Assembly: GCA_022495005.1 (NCBI GenBank)
Contig: JAGYXB010001997.1
Location: forward strand, 2,976,001-3,040,000
Length of the DNA: 64,000 bases
Direction of reading: 5' to 3'
From: Rhyacophila brunnea
Lineage: Eukaryota > Arthropoda > Insecta > Trichoptera > Rhyacophilidae
Shown here: one piece after another, positions 43,561 to 54,486 of the stretch
How positions within the stretch are numbered: the stretch's first letter is position 1
How the letters are laid out: each line of letters begins with the position of its first letter
The notes under the pieces: model-generated
Databases searched by the model: none
Told to the model about the DNA's origin: nothing
What the model saw: only the letters and a program-made list of their open reading frames with translations
Position numbers and translations under genes: made by a program

Positions 43561-43998
43561 GTAATTTACGCCGACTTTAATATTACGTTCACATCCTCTA
43601 CACAAAAACATTTTTACCAACTATCTCTTTTTCACAATATGACATAGCTTCTTTTATAACCCTACAATACAGTACTAACTATAAATATAATAATATTGTA
43701 GTGTAAAACGTATATTTCAGAACACATATTTTGATAAAACTAACCATGTAAGCAAAAAACGTGTTAAAAACAATCTTCATTAGTGGCGAATAAAAATTTG
43801 AGAAGCTCGATATATAAATTCTCATGAATTACCACCAAGTAAATGCTGAATCTCATGAAAATGTATAATATAAAAGAAAATATACAATTTGTAGTTGTAA
43901 AAACACGTCTATCTGGACACAAAACTTGGATTTTTGATACTTCCATTTCTTCCTTCATTCTTGTCTCAAAAAAAAAAAATGCCCAAGTCAGAGTGTCA
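43561..43998. other. No supported gene
   Basis: AT-rich DNA. Overlapping frames at 43764-44051 are shadows of low-complexity sequence. Confidence 0.4.
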
Positions 43999-44370
43999 AT
44001 TACATATATACATGGGTACTTAATTAATATGCCACGTCTGTAATGTTTCATTACGAACCAACCTATACGAAGTCGCCTATGTATTACCTATACCTATTAT
44101 AAAATATTCATATACTATGCTTGAAGTGATGACGATGAGAAGACTTGATTTAATTAATTCTATATGTCAGAGGGTCAGTTATATACATACATATGTACCT
44201 AATTAATATACCATGCCTGTAATGTTTAATTAAGTATATAATGTCGCGTATACTGTCTTATGAGAAAATAAATATATAATTAAACATTATATAAGCTAGC
44301 TAGAGTGTCAGTTACGTATATAAGAACCTAATTAAACTATCATGTCTGTAAAGTTTAATTGTACCATGGA
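43999..44370 (+). repeat. Three dispersed direct copies of a ~60-bp unit
   Basis: Copies start near 43999, 44174 and 44303. Shared words are GTCAATTACATATATACATG / GTCAGTTATATACATACATA / GTCAGTTACGTATATAAGAA, then CCTAATTAA, ATGCCTGTAATGTTTAATTA-type text. Spacing is irregular (about 175 and 130 bp), so larger units with diverged spacers are likely. Confidence 0.6.
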
Positions 44371-44826
44371 GAATATATTTTGAAAACTCATGACTATTAC
44401 TTCAACTCAAGAATCCACAGTGGCAATAAAACACTGAACCGTGAAAACTGGCATTTCTACAGTTGATTAAATTCAAACTCGGACCTTTTCTCTCTCGCCA
44501 AATGCTTTTTAAAGCCACTGTCAAAAAATGGCATATGAAATACTCCGACCATTTTTAGCTGTCAGAATTCATCGCGCTTCTGGGACCGAAGGCTGGACGC
44601 CCTAGTTGTATTTTTTTCCCGCAAAAATACTAAATATAATCCTGTGGGGAACTTAACACAGCGTTCCTGTAACAAAATGACAACACCAATACAATACAGA
44701 ATTGTGTATTCTATATTGTGATATTGCACACGTCGAGATTTTTAAGTTAAACGGGCGTAAACAACATTTTGGCAAATATAGATAGATATTCCTGGAGCTA
44801 TTGTGTGAAATAATTATCCTAAGTGT
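44371..44826. other. No supported gene
   Basis: AT-rich DNA with no recognised feature. Confidence 0.4.
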
Positions 44827-45184
44827 CTCAAAAATGCGTCAGAAAATTTAGAACTATTTTTGGTGGAGTAGGTAATAGGTTAATAATGAAATTCTTAATT
44901 CAAATTGTTCTCATGCAGAGTTGAAAATAGTAACTTACGTTCTTTTGGCAGACAACTCGTTTATTTTTGTAGTCTTGATAACAGTGTTACAACTAAAATA
45001 GCCACCGACTCAAAAATGCGTCAGAAAATTTAGAATTATTTTTGGTGGAGTAGGTAATAGGTAAATAATGAAATTCTTAATTAAAATTGTTCTCATGCAG
45101 AGTTGAAAATAGTTACTTACGTCTTTTTGGCAGACAACTCGTTTATTTTTGATAACGGTGTTACAACTAAAATAGCCACCGATC
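44827..45184 (+). repeat. Two-copy tandem duplication, period ~182 bp
   Basis: The units 44827-45008 and 45009-45184 begin CTCAAAAATGCGTCAGAAAA and end ACTAAAATAGCCACCGA. They differ by a handful of substitutions and a small deletion (TAGTCTTGATAACAG against TGATAACGG), so the duplication is fairly recent. There is no coding content. Confidence 0.9.
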
Positions 45185-46671
45185 TTTTTAAATCCTTTAA
45201 AATTATTGTATTTTGGCGTATTTAGCGGAAAAATATACTATACCTTATGATACCAATCAACGTAATAATGCCTAAACCGCAAAAAGGGGATATAGTCCAG
45301 GCACTAACCTTTTGATGGTCGAACTGCTAGTTGTCTGAAGCGATACAGCTGGCGCCCGGGTCACTCACTCGCACACTTGGTTTGATTATTGTTATTTTTA
45401 TCACTGTCGCGACGAGCCGCCTTATACTTGTTTCTGTTACTTAATTGTTTATTATTTTATAATTGAGTTACGGTGATGTATGTGTTAGCTTATTGTCGAT
45501 CGAATTGTAACTGAATAATTTGTAAAAGTGCCTGGGAGACATAATGATTGGGTAGGTATAATATGATGGAATGTTTTATGGGAGTTTTGTAACAATATTG
45601 GCGCAAATATAATATATCCCCGGCATCGAAAGATGTTTTCGATTCCCATATTGAGGAACTGAAATGAAACAAAAAGAAATAACCGAGTTGTTACTAGTAA
45701 CTCGTGTGTAATAATAGTTCTAACTTTTCTAAGAACGCTAGACTGGGACGCTCAACAAAACAAAGAATTCCATGAATCATGTCATAGTGAAGAAAGCACC
45801 GTTTATTGACTGTGTAGTAGGAAGGATAGAAGTTGGTAATCGGGAAGTAACTCTTGAAACCCCCTAACCTAATTGGTCAACTTTTTTTCGCGCCAAAGTA
45901 CGCATACCTAGTATGTTACTTCATGTTCTATGTCTTTATATCTCTAAGGTGAGGTAAGGGATGGAGTGAGATGGGGTAGGTAGGTTCCAATGAGTAGAAG
46001 GATTTGTGCGTGATAAAGTAGTTCCAGTTTATTTCCCTTAACCATCAAAAAGATACAATCGATTACACTAATATACTACAATTAAAAATTATGTAGAGGT
46101 ATTGCGAGAAAAATTACCGATCGTGGATGCGACTGTAAGGTAGAACGGCGTTAGTACTTGTGTTATTTTGATCATCCCCACCTTTGGTTTTTAAAGTGAA
46201 TTGAGACAAAGGAAACGCCAAGTTTGGCTTGAGATGAATGACCGGTGAGTGCAATGCATGATTCTTTCGTAAATTATAAACAATTGAATTTAATTTGAAC
46301 AATTATGCAGTTTCAATAATTGAGTAAGATTGATTTTCATACAAACAACTTTTGTGCATATCATAGCAAACTTACATAGCATTATTTCTTAATTTGCGAT
46401 ATTATTGATTCATTAAATTATTATAATATTTTGCTAAATTAGTTTTCTGTTGAAATTTGATTGACTCAGATAAATTGTTTGTTTTGTAATTTTAACAATA
46501 TTATGTTGCAAGATACATTGTATTTTTAAATTAATGGTTTACTGCCAAGTCATGCTGGATAGGGTATTAAAACAAACTTAAGATGCTAACTTAAAGGAAC
46601 ACTCAATCTGAAGATCCATGTAGCACCCACAGTGGTTTTAAGTAAGTGAAAACACACCCTCTCACATATAC
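45185..46671. other. No supported gene
   Basis: Mostly AT-rich. CTCACTCGCACACTTGGTTT at 45364-45383 resembles CTCACTCGCACTTATGGTTC at 27472-27491, an unexplained short shared segment. Confidence 0.35.
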
Positions 46672-46679
46672 CCTTCCAT

Positions 46680-47267
46680 CAGTAACAAAGAGTGGAGGTA
46701 GGCTGTGAAGAGCCGACATAATTAGTGCACACTAAACTTTGTCACTCAAATGTATTTGTTTTCTTTGAACTAAGAATACAATTCACAGATGCGGTTTGTT
46801 GGTTTTTAAAATTCAATTAAACCCAGCCTAAACCAAACCATAATAGTTTTGGTATTCTTTGGGCGATCTAACAAAATTGTACACACTTTTAAATTCATAC
46901 TTGTTTTCATTGAATTATTGAATTAAGAATACATATTACACAATATATTGTTGGTCAGTTTTTTACATTCTTAAGCCCCGCTTAAACCGAGCTTTAAAAA
47001 TATTATTATATCTATAAAATATCCAAAATTATGTATGATTTAATGTCACAATCACAATTAGAGATATTTTATAGATAGACTAGTATTTTTTGACTATTAT
47101 CTATTATGGCTTGGTTAAACAGGGTTTAACTAAATTTTAAAAACTAACCAACGCCATCTTTAACTTGTAGTTTTAGTTCTATGAAAGCAAATACGTATAA
47201 CTGACGAAGTTTAGTGTGCAATATTTATAACGGATCTTAACAGCCTACCTCCACCCTTCGCCACTGC
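46680..47267. mobile_element. MITE-A, copy 2, complete, exact 8-bp target duplication
   Basis: The left tip CAGTAACAAAGAGTGGAGGT and right tip CTCCACCCTTCGCCACTG are inverted. The arms extend more than 150 bp through ACTAAACTTTGTCA and TGACGAAGTTTAGTG to CATAATAGTTTTGG-type text. Flanks CCTTCCAT at 46672-46679 and 47268-47275 are identical. At 588 bp it is longer than copy 1 without its mariner, due to extra inner sequence. The internal complement of 46935-46970 shows the empty mariner site. The 8-bp duplication and CAGTGGC-type tip place it with hAT elements. Confidence 0.93.
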
Positions 47268-47275
47268 CTTCCATA

Positions 47276-47657
47276 TCACTTACTATTTTGTATTTTTCGT
47301 GGTTGTAAAAATATAGTGCGGTTGGCAATACTGAATACATGCCATATTTTTTCTCGAATTACGAGTACTATGTGATACTCATCTGCGAAGTTTATTAGCG
47401 TTATATATATTCCATGGTTGGTATGTAATACATATAAATACAAAACGCAGTGTAGCACAGATGTTGCCTCACTTCGGTTACGATCTACGCGCGCTGCTTA
47501 GAATATTAACGACCGATAACGGCCGTTTTTCCGCGCTTTCCCACAATACAATGAACGAGAAAAATGTCATTATTCGTAACATTTTCACGCATGGGCTTTT
47601 GAACATTAAATTATTATACTATTGAGGAAATGTTCTCGCATATTCCGAATTGTTATT
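47276..47657. other. No supported gene
   Basis: AT-rich DNA with a short GC-richer patch at 47460-47560. Nothing was recognised. Confidence 0.4.
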
Positions 47658-48353
47658 CAGTGATGGCTATTCATTTGGTAGTAATTTTGAAGGTTATGAA
47701 GTTGCGTTGATGAGCTTTTTTGACTAGTTAATACCCATATCTATATTTTTGTTACATTGATGTAAAGCTGTTGAGGAAAACCTTCTCTAGAAAACGAAGT
47801 TTAAATATATTAAAATTTGACTGTAAATAACTAGTTAAACCAGTGATCTCCCGTGGGGGTAGGCAGATTGAGCGTCGCTTGGGGGCGGCAATCACTCGAA
47901 GGGCGGCAAATCATGGAGAATCATTTGGTATAATATATAGAAATAGGCACTTAGGCACTAGAAACTTAGCAATAACAAAAATATCTTTCCACTAAAAAAT
48001 CAGCTCAGTGATGGCTATTCATCTGGTAGTAATTTTGAAGGTTATGAAGCTGTGTTGATGAGCTTTTTTGACTAGTTAATACCCATATCTATATTTTTGT
48101 TACATTGATGTAAAGCTGTTAAGGAAAACCTTATCTAGAAAACGAAGTTTAATTATATTAAAATTTGACTGTAAATAACTAGTTAAACCAGTGATGTAGG
48201 CAGATTGAGCGTCGTTTGGGGGCGGCAATCACTCGAAGGGCGGCAAATCATGGAGAATCATTTGGTATAATATATAGAAATAGGCACTTAGGTACTAGAA
48301 ACTTAGCAATAACGAAAATATCTTTCCACTAAAAAATCAGCTCAGTGGTTGGC
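47658..48353 (+). repeat. 348-bp tandem duplication spanning a MITE-B edge
   Basis: Units 47658-48005 and 48006-48353 are near-identical and begin CAGTGATGGCTATTCATTTG or ...ATCTG. Each contains about 183 bp of pre-insertion flank (including CTAGTTAAAC) followed by the first 165 bp of MITE-B. The second unit lacks about 12 bp at the MITE-B tip (CAGTGATGTAGGCAG against CAGTGATCTCCCGTGGGGGT). CAGTG occurs at the start, at the junction (48006) and at the end (48349), so short homology probably mediated the event. Confidence 0.9.
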
Positions 48354-48618
48354 ACCAAAATGTATTAATTAACATAAAAGGTTTAACAGTTGTCAGGTGT
48401 ATCTTTTAAGAACCTCAGACTCAGAATGGTGATTTGTGTAAGTGTCTAACTTAGTTATATTATATTTATGCGCTTTTTATATCTAAATTGAATTTTGTAT
48501 GTTTGAGTGGTATTATTTTGTTGATAATGTATACATACAACACATTTTTTTAGATATTGGAGTCATGAAAGTATGGTAAACAATACCGCATAAAAAAAAT
48601 TGTCTAGGGACGTCACTG
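47841..48618. mobile_element. MITE-B, copy 1, with duplicated left end and exact 8-bp target duplication
   Basis: The left tip CAGTGATCTCCCGTGGGGGT (47841) and right tip GGGACGTCACTG (ending 48618) are inverted. AGTTAAAC stands directly before the left tip (47833-47840), before the duplicated left tip (48181-48188) and after the right tip (48619-48626). The three identical copies show that the tandem duplication happened after insertion and carried flank plus tip. The interior (GGGCGGCAATCACTCGAAGG, GAGAATCATTTGGTATAATA) matches 54487-54912. Confidence 0.88.
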
Positions 48619-48734
48619 AGTTAAACTAACAGTTAAGTTAACTGAAAGTAAGCTTATATTACAGATTGATTTGAATCAAACATCATACTATTATCGACCG
48701 CATCCATCAATACTCAATTTTAAAAGCAGATTCA

Positions 48735-48795
48735 TTAAACCATGTGCAATCCTAAGAATATCATATAGGCCTCCATAGAGTAAAGGTTGTATCTA
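48735..48795 (-). repeat. S1 SINE 3' tail fragment
   Basis: AACCATGTGCAATCCTAAGA, ATATCATATAGGCCTCCATA and GAGTAAAGGTTGTAT are the complement of the S1 3' end (compare 7850-7905). Confidence 0.55.
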
Positions 48796-49624
48796 AATTA
48801 TTGGTAATATTATAAAACCAATATTGGTTACAAAGTATCCGTTGGATCGATTCTGCAGAACCTTTTATATTTACAGTGATCGAGTGGATTCATTTTGTTC
48901 TCTTGCCTCTTTCAAATTAAGTTGCTCCAAAATCCACGATTAAATTGTTGTCTGTCTTCTCTAAAGATGTACTTTCTTAAGTTTTTCTGTATTTTTATCG
49001 ATTTTTCTTATGATAACTATTAAAGTGTTTTTCTTTCTTTTTTAGCCATGTTCAATAACTCTCCAATTATATTCTTTGCACTTAATATTTGACCTAATTT
49101 AATTTGATTTATTATGCTTTCTGTGTCCGCCTATTCTTGAGACTATCACATATTATTGAATTCTATATTATAATTATACTTATTCTCTATGATTGATCCT
49201 GTTGGCCGACGTTTTTACACGAAATGGATGTTAACTACTAATTGCTCAACATACATCAATCATTTTTACTTCTTGCCTAGAATCACTTTAGCTTTTATAG
49301 TGCGCCGTACTCACTTTTTACTTAAACACTTCACCGGTATAACACAAATTATATTAAGTAAAAGAAAATACGATCTTAAACACTCATCACGACATCACGT
49401 AGGTATACCAATTAATACTAAGTACACAAATGTTAAAAGAAATGAGCAAGAGGACATCTTTATACATAAATCCAGTTCTAATCATGAATATAAAATCATG
49501 GGGCGAGAGATAAGAACAGCGCACGAGTTAAATGGTAGGCTTTCGATTTCTTTCGCTCTCTTACTCTTACCTCAAACTCGCGCTGCTTAGAGTTTGTCCA
49601 GGTGGCGCGTGTCTCGTTGCGATA
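48796..49624. other. No supported gene; unidentified 133-codon frame at 49189-49590 (+)
   Basis: The frame 49189-49590 is the longest without transposon content, but it starts in AT-rich DNA. It is His/Ile/Thr-rich and has no motif or homologue I recognise. Its end overlaps a GC-richer patch. I treat it as a chance frame or unknown repeat rather than a gene. Confidence 0.3.
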
Positions 49625-49745
49625 CGCCGCGAGTACATGCGGACAGCTCAATGAGGTCACCTGTACCCCGACCACGCACGAGAAGTGACATGCGGCAAAT
49701 ATATGTGGACGGCTTAATGAGGTCACATGTACCTGGAATGCGCGC
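49625..49745 (+). repeat. Imperfect direct repeat with GAGGTCACNTGTACC core
   Basis: TACATGCGGACAGCTCAATG, AGGTCACCTGTACC (49634-49667) is repeated as ATATGTGGACGGCTTAATGA, GGTCACATGTACC (49702-49734). AGGTCACCTG and AGGTCACATG are E-box/half-site-like by chance or design. The segment is bracketed by GTTTGTCCAGGTGGCGCG (49591-49608) and, inverted, CGCGCGATTTGGACAAGG (49742-49759), so it may sit in a small inverted-repeat unit. Confidence 0.5.
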
Positions 49746-50996
49746 GATTTGGACAAGGCCTTAGGATCTGTTTGGATCTTCAGCAACGAAGAAAGCCAAA
49801 TTAATAAATGGAGAGTTAAGTAAAGATGCCAAATGGTGCATACAGAATAACGACGAGCGAGTTTGCCCAGTAGATACATAAGAGGAACAGCCAACGACGA
49901 GGAAAAAGGAAAAAAATAAAATATTAAGAGCATACACTAAGAATGAAAGACAAACTCTATCACAAGGACTTCGAACTCTAAAGCTACCAATTAAAGCACA
50001 TATTATTATTTTTGACTTTGAAGTAACATTATAACATAAATAAAACAAAATATCATTCTTTTGAAAGATATATTTACTTACATAAAATAATTACAAGATA
50101 AAAAGAACTTTTTATATACCAAGTTTTTAAATTTTCTGTTGAATCATATAAACTTGACAATAATTATTCTATGTATTAATAATTTAGGACAAATAAGGCA
50201 ATTGTCAACAAATCATTTTTTTGCTATTTTGCAACAAACAAATATAGAATAGGTACTGAAATGTCACTTTGATTTCCATAGTAACGCACGTATATATAAG
50301 TAATTTAGTTGCTAAGACCACCGCCTTAGCAACCAATAATAGTGGATTGGATTATGGATTTCTTCCGAAATAACTTTTCATACAAAACAGAATAAACTGA
50401 AAATGAATTCAATTCTACTTAAAGATGGCTAAAAGTATTAAAAGAATGCATTGGCATCGTGTTCTGATAATATATTCTAGATATGTCTAGCTAGTAGGGA
50501 AGTTAGTTAAAAATCGATTGCAAGATTTGTACTGGATAAACAACCACCGGACAAACAAGAATACGAACTAAGAAAAACGTGGTAAAAAATGACTAAAAAT
50601 TTTGTTGAAAAATTGTGCGACGAAATATCGAAGAACGTTAATAGATACTATTGCCTTTTTATGGAATTGTGGCAAGTCAGGATGTAATAATTTGAATAAC
50701 TATTTCCATATTTTGTCACTATATACATTACCTCGTCCCGACTTGCAACGCAACCCTTCGCCCAGCTTAGGTGCATTTGATTGTAAATATGCATAAAAGC
50801 TAAATTTCAAAATCATGACTAAAAAACTCTCTACTTGCACTCGAAAAGAAAACATTCCGTTGAATATGTTTGTTCTAAACACAATAATATCGATAAGAAA
50901 CTGTGATTTATTAGACAGAACGTTTGGTGGCAGTTACCGGTTGGTATAAAGAACTAATTTAATTATCGTGTTTACTTACATGACATTTCACGGTCT
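49746..50996. other. No supported gene
   Basis: AT-rich DNA. Minus-strand open frames around 49496-50048 were not recognised. Confidence 0.35.
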
Positions 50997-51004
50997 TTAC
51001 GTGA

Positions 51005-51413
51005 GGGTCTAGGACGGTTTGGCGCCGGGACAACTGGACGCCACGCAATTCGAAAATAAATATACGTTAGGTACTTATACGTAGTTTAAAAAAAATGTAA
51101 TATTATAATTTATATTTAAATTATTATATTATAATATAATAGTTGGTGAGAATTTAAATATCCACACGTAAATAATGATTTAATCGTGCATATGTTTAAG
51201 TTCCGACGAAAAAAGAGTTTTTTGTTTTTATATAAAGCCTTAGGCATGGTAAATCTCAACCCGCATTAAAAAAAAACATTATGTTAAGAGTAAAATGAAT
51301 AAAAACTACTAAGTAGTAGATAGAAACTGATTAAAATTCATCGTCTACGTTCTGTTTACGTGTCTAAGACAGTGCGGCGTCCAATTGTCCTGGCGTCCAG
51401 TTGTCCTATTCCC
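51005..51413. mobile_element. MITE-C, copy 3, complete, exact 8-bp target duplication
   Basis: The left end GGGTCTAGGAC ... GGCGCCGGGACAACTGGACG and right end CCAATTGTCCTGGCGTCCAG then TTGTCCTATTCCC are inverted. The tips are GGGTCTAGGAC and GGGAATAGGAC when read inward. Flanks TTACGTGA (50997-51004 and 51414-51421) are identical. The interior shares ACTACTAAGTAGTA and TCCGACGAAAAAAGAGTTTT-like text with 22722-23110. At 409 bp it is non-coding. The superfamily is undecided, since an 8-bp duplication fits hAT, P or similar. Confidence 0.9.
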
Positions 51414-51421
51414 TTACGTGA

Positions 51422-51745
51422 CGTTGCATTTTTTTGAATGCCTTAAAATTGTCTTTAATCGAAATCAAGTCTGCCTAGCGAAGCATGTAGAAAAAATAAC
51501 TGATGCGAACAGTTTCCTATAGACAAAATTCTATCTCAAGAAAATCCCAAAGGATGCGATCAGCTAATGCAGGATGAGTGATTGTAATAGTATTACATTA
51601 TTCTCAGACTGGTTTTCTTTAAAAAAATATTTTTTTCAGTTTCTGTAAAATACATAATAATATGTATGTATATTGCGTCACGCCTTACTAAGGAAATCAA
51701 TTTATGTTAACTTCTCTGTCTTCCTCAATCGCGTTAGTTTCATGG
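51422..51745. other. No supported gene
   Basis: AT-rich DNA with no recognised feature. Confidence 0.4.
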
Positions 51746-52343
51746 ATGCGGCCCCCACAAAGGGGGGGGCTGACAGGGCTCTAGCCTGGGGGCCCGGGCT
51801 TAAAAGGGGCCCGGCGTGGTGATTCGACCAGTTAAGTAAGATAACCATACACCACAGATTTGCTGTAATATGGAAAAAAAGTCGCCTGCAGCGTTATTTT
51901 ACAAAGAATAGTACCATTTAAAATGACTGCGATACAATTAGTGTAATATTATGATGATCGATATAATTAAATGACACTTTAAGTGTAAAATTTTATTTTT
52001 AATGTATTTCCTGACTAATGAGTAATGACAATGACTATTTTTCCAATATGATGAAAGTTTGCAAGTTACTTGACTACAACAAAATGAGGTCATGATCAGT
52101 GCTTCATAATAATATGATGCCAAGTGCCGACAACTCAATAATTCTAGATTTATTTAAAAATACAAAGTATCGCTAAAAATAGACGAAATACCCCTAATTT
52201 TACTTCGCGGAACCTTGGGGTTCCACGGAATACCAGTTGGGGAACACTATTGTAGAACATCACACTGCCCTTAACCTTAGCGATAGGTAGGGGGCCCTTC
52301 AAACATCTTGGCCTGGTGGCCCGCTTAGGGATGTGGGGCCATG
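51746..52343 (+). mobile_element. MITE-D, copy 2, long form
   Basis: The left end GCGGCCCCCACAAAGGGGGG then GGCTGACAGGGCTCTAGCCTG and right end CTTGGCCTGGTGGCCCGC ... ATGTGGGGCCATG match the 34030-34436 copy. CCTTAGCGATAGGTAGGGGG is also shared. The interior is longer and includes GGTTCCACGGAATACCAGTT then GGGGAACACTA, which looks like the tip of another hAT (reading inward CAGTGTTCCCCAACTGG-like). No clear target duplication was found, so the exact left end is uncertain. Confidence 0.75.
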
Positions 52344-53493
52344 CCCGTGATACACTCGATTAAAACCAAGTGTGATGCATGCTGGGTTAGTTTAGACTTT
52401 AGAGTGTCTATATTTGTGTTGTCATTATTCATCTTTATCGAACGAAAAATATTTGGCCGAAGACACTGAGGGGTTACAAATTAAATAATCTCATTGTCTT
52501 ATCTTTCATCCTCAAAAACAAATACCCAATAATTACTCATTCGTTCTGAAAATGATATGTTTTGATCTTTTTTATCTCTTTCTCTCACTAATGTGGGGCA
52601 GACCAAATTAGCACGAGCTTACGTGGGTTTCTATGTTTGTGTTATAAAATCTATATAACTTAGTCGATGAGAGTTATTAATTCTATCTTTCCGATTTCTT
52701 CTATGTGAGTCTTTCAATATTTTGATTAAAATGTCGTCCTTCGTTAATATTGGAATTATATTATTCAACTGAAAAAAATATTAGATTATACTTTGGTAAA
52801 GAAAACAAGAGATATATATAATATACGTTATGACAGCTTTACCACAGATAATATTGATAGTAATAACATTATTGTTTGATTTGAAGAGCAGAGTCAAATA
52901 AAAGTGTGCGAAATATATTTCAGAAATCACATCTCGGTTCCTCGCTTCATTTAATATTATTTTTCCAATAAAAATATTATACGACCGCAGGATGTCGTGC
53001 AAGTTATATGGGAACCGCTGTCCTAGACATATTTCTTGTATTGGACGGGTCCATCTGATATATTGGCCAGCTCTACATACGTATATTATGTAGTATATTT
53101 ATATACATACGCCCCGTCTATTCATCATGATTTACTGACCATCACGTGAGCCATAAATAACGAAGAAACCATCAGGGAAAAGGGTATTTTCCGATAATAA
53201 TGAATCAAAAATATTTATAAAATCAACAGTATTGCACTTTCATCATGATATAACATAATTTTCGGTCATAATGCACCATCAATTATTTATTGTCCCTAAC
53301 CAGAGTTTTTTTGAAAAACAAAGGAGCCGGAACTTTTTGCCAACCTACTAAAGAAAATTATATTCAAATATCACTTAAAATTTAAAGCAACTTTTCCAAT
53401 GCCACGAAGCGCATAAAAAAATAAATAAACAACTAAAGTTGTAAAAAATAAAATTGTAAAAACATCATATATGTATTTGAATAAAAGTATATA
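52344..53493. other. No supported gene
   Basis: AT-rich DNA. A 73-codon minus-strand frame at 52781-53002 was not recognised. Confidence 0.4.
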
Positions 53494-53501
53494 GTGATTT
53501 C

Positions 53502-53807
53502 CATGGCCCCCGCATCCTGAAGTGGGCTCCCAGTCCAGGATCCTTGGCGGGGCCCCTACCTATCACTAAGGTTAAAGGTAGTTTGACGCTCTGTAGTAGG
53601 AGCGTTTTTTAAATGGTGTTCGAGGTAAAATTAAGGGTATTCAGTGTATCAACAAACATTAACCAAAAAATGCAATTGCACAACTACGTATTTTAAAATG
53701 TTAATACGCTTGAAGGAAATTGGCGCAGCAGGCGATTTTTTTATGGTTAAAACAAATTTGATCCCCCAGGCTAGAGACCTGTCAGCCGCTCTTTGTGGGG
53801 GGCCATG
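53502..53807 (-). mobile_element. MITE-D, copy 3, exact 8-bp target duplication
   Basis: The tips CATGGCCCCCGC (53502) and GTGGGGGGCCATG (ending 53807) are inverted, and the flanks are identical, GTGATTTC at 53494-53501 and 53808-53815. The right part reads AGGCTAGAGACCTGTCAGCC, the complement of the left end of copies 1 and 2, so it lies in the opposite orientation. CCTACCTATCACTAAGG is the inverted CCTTAG.GATAGGTAGG word. The element is 306 bp and non-coding. Confidence 0.9.
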
Positions 53808-53815
53808 GTGATTTC

Positions 53816-54478
53816 CGAAGTTCAGTCCAATTTTCGCCTGGAAAATCGTCTCGATTCCTTTTCTTGGTGTTAGAGTCTATGGCTGAATGTCTTCCACTGA
53901 GTAACCATCGATCAACGTATTTTGAAGGATCGAAAAGTGTCAAAGGTGGTCCGACAATTTTGAACAAAAGTGCCGAAACCGTTTTGGTCTTCAACGAAGT
54001 TCGTATTGGAAAAATTCGCGTTTACATTCACTTGAAGAGATTGTAATAGAATTCAATGCACATATAAAACGCGATAGTTTTTCAGGATATGTCTTTTCAT
54101 ATGAGATGATTCAGGAAAATTAACTTGTACTTTGTAAGCGCGAACATTGTTTTGTCAAATTGTTTTTGAAAAATACCGTGAAAAAAGGTGCCGGAACGCC
54201 GTTCCACTGCGTTACATGACAAAAAAGCCCTGTACCTAACTAATGTAATATATCATATCATAGTATTATCAACCGGGTTGATCCACTGCTGAATGAGGGC
54301 TTTCCCAAGTTTCCTCAACCCTTCTTAAGTTTTATTTATTCGTTGCCACTGGGATAAATTAAACTTTCAAACTATTTGCATTTGAGTCAGTAGTTTGACG
54401 GCAATAATCGTAATGCTGTGATTGATTAGGAACATATAAATTACAGCTCACAAATCGTTTCTGCCTATAAACTGAGAT
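53816..54478. other. No supported gene
   Basis: Frames at 53782-53994 (-) and 53795-54046 (+) overlap the MITE-D edge and are not gene-like. One stretch, AAAAAGGTGCCGGAACGCCG at 54183-54202, resembles part of a repeat. Confidence 0.35.
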
Positions 54479-54486
54479 GTGTTATC

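Noticed and set aside
49189..49590. 133-codon open frame
   Set aside because: AT-biased, no motif, no splice or promoter context, and the 3' end runs into a repeat-like block.
49496..49933. 145-codon minus-strand frame
   Set aside because: Crosses the direct-repeat block, has low-complexity hydrophobic text at its start and no family signature.
53795..54046. 83-codon frame beginning in a GC-rich region
   Set aside because: Its start lies in the MITE-D right end, and the rest is unrecognised AT-rich text.
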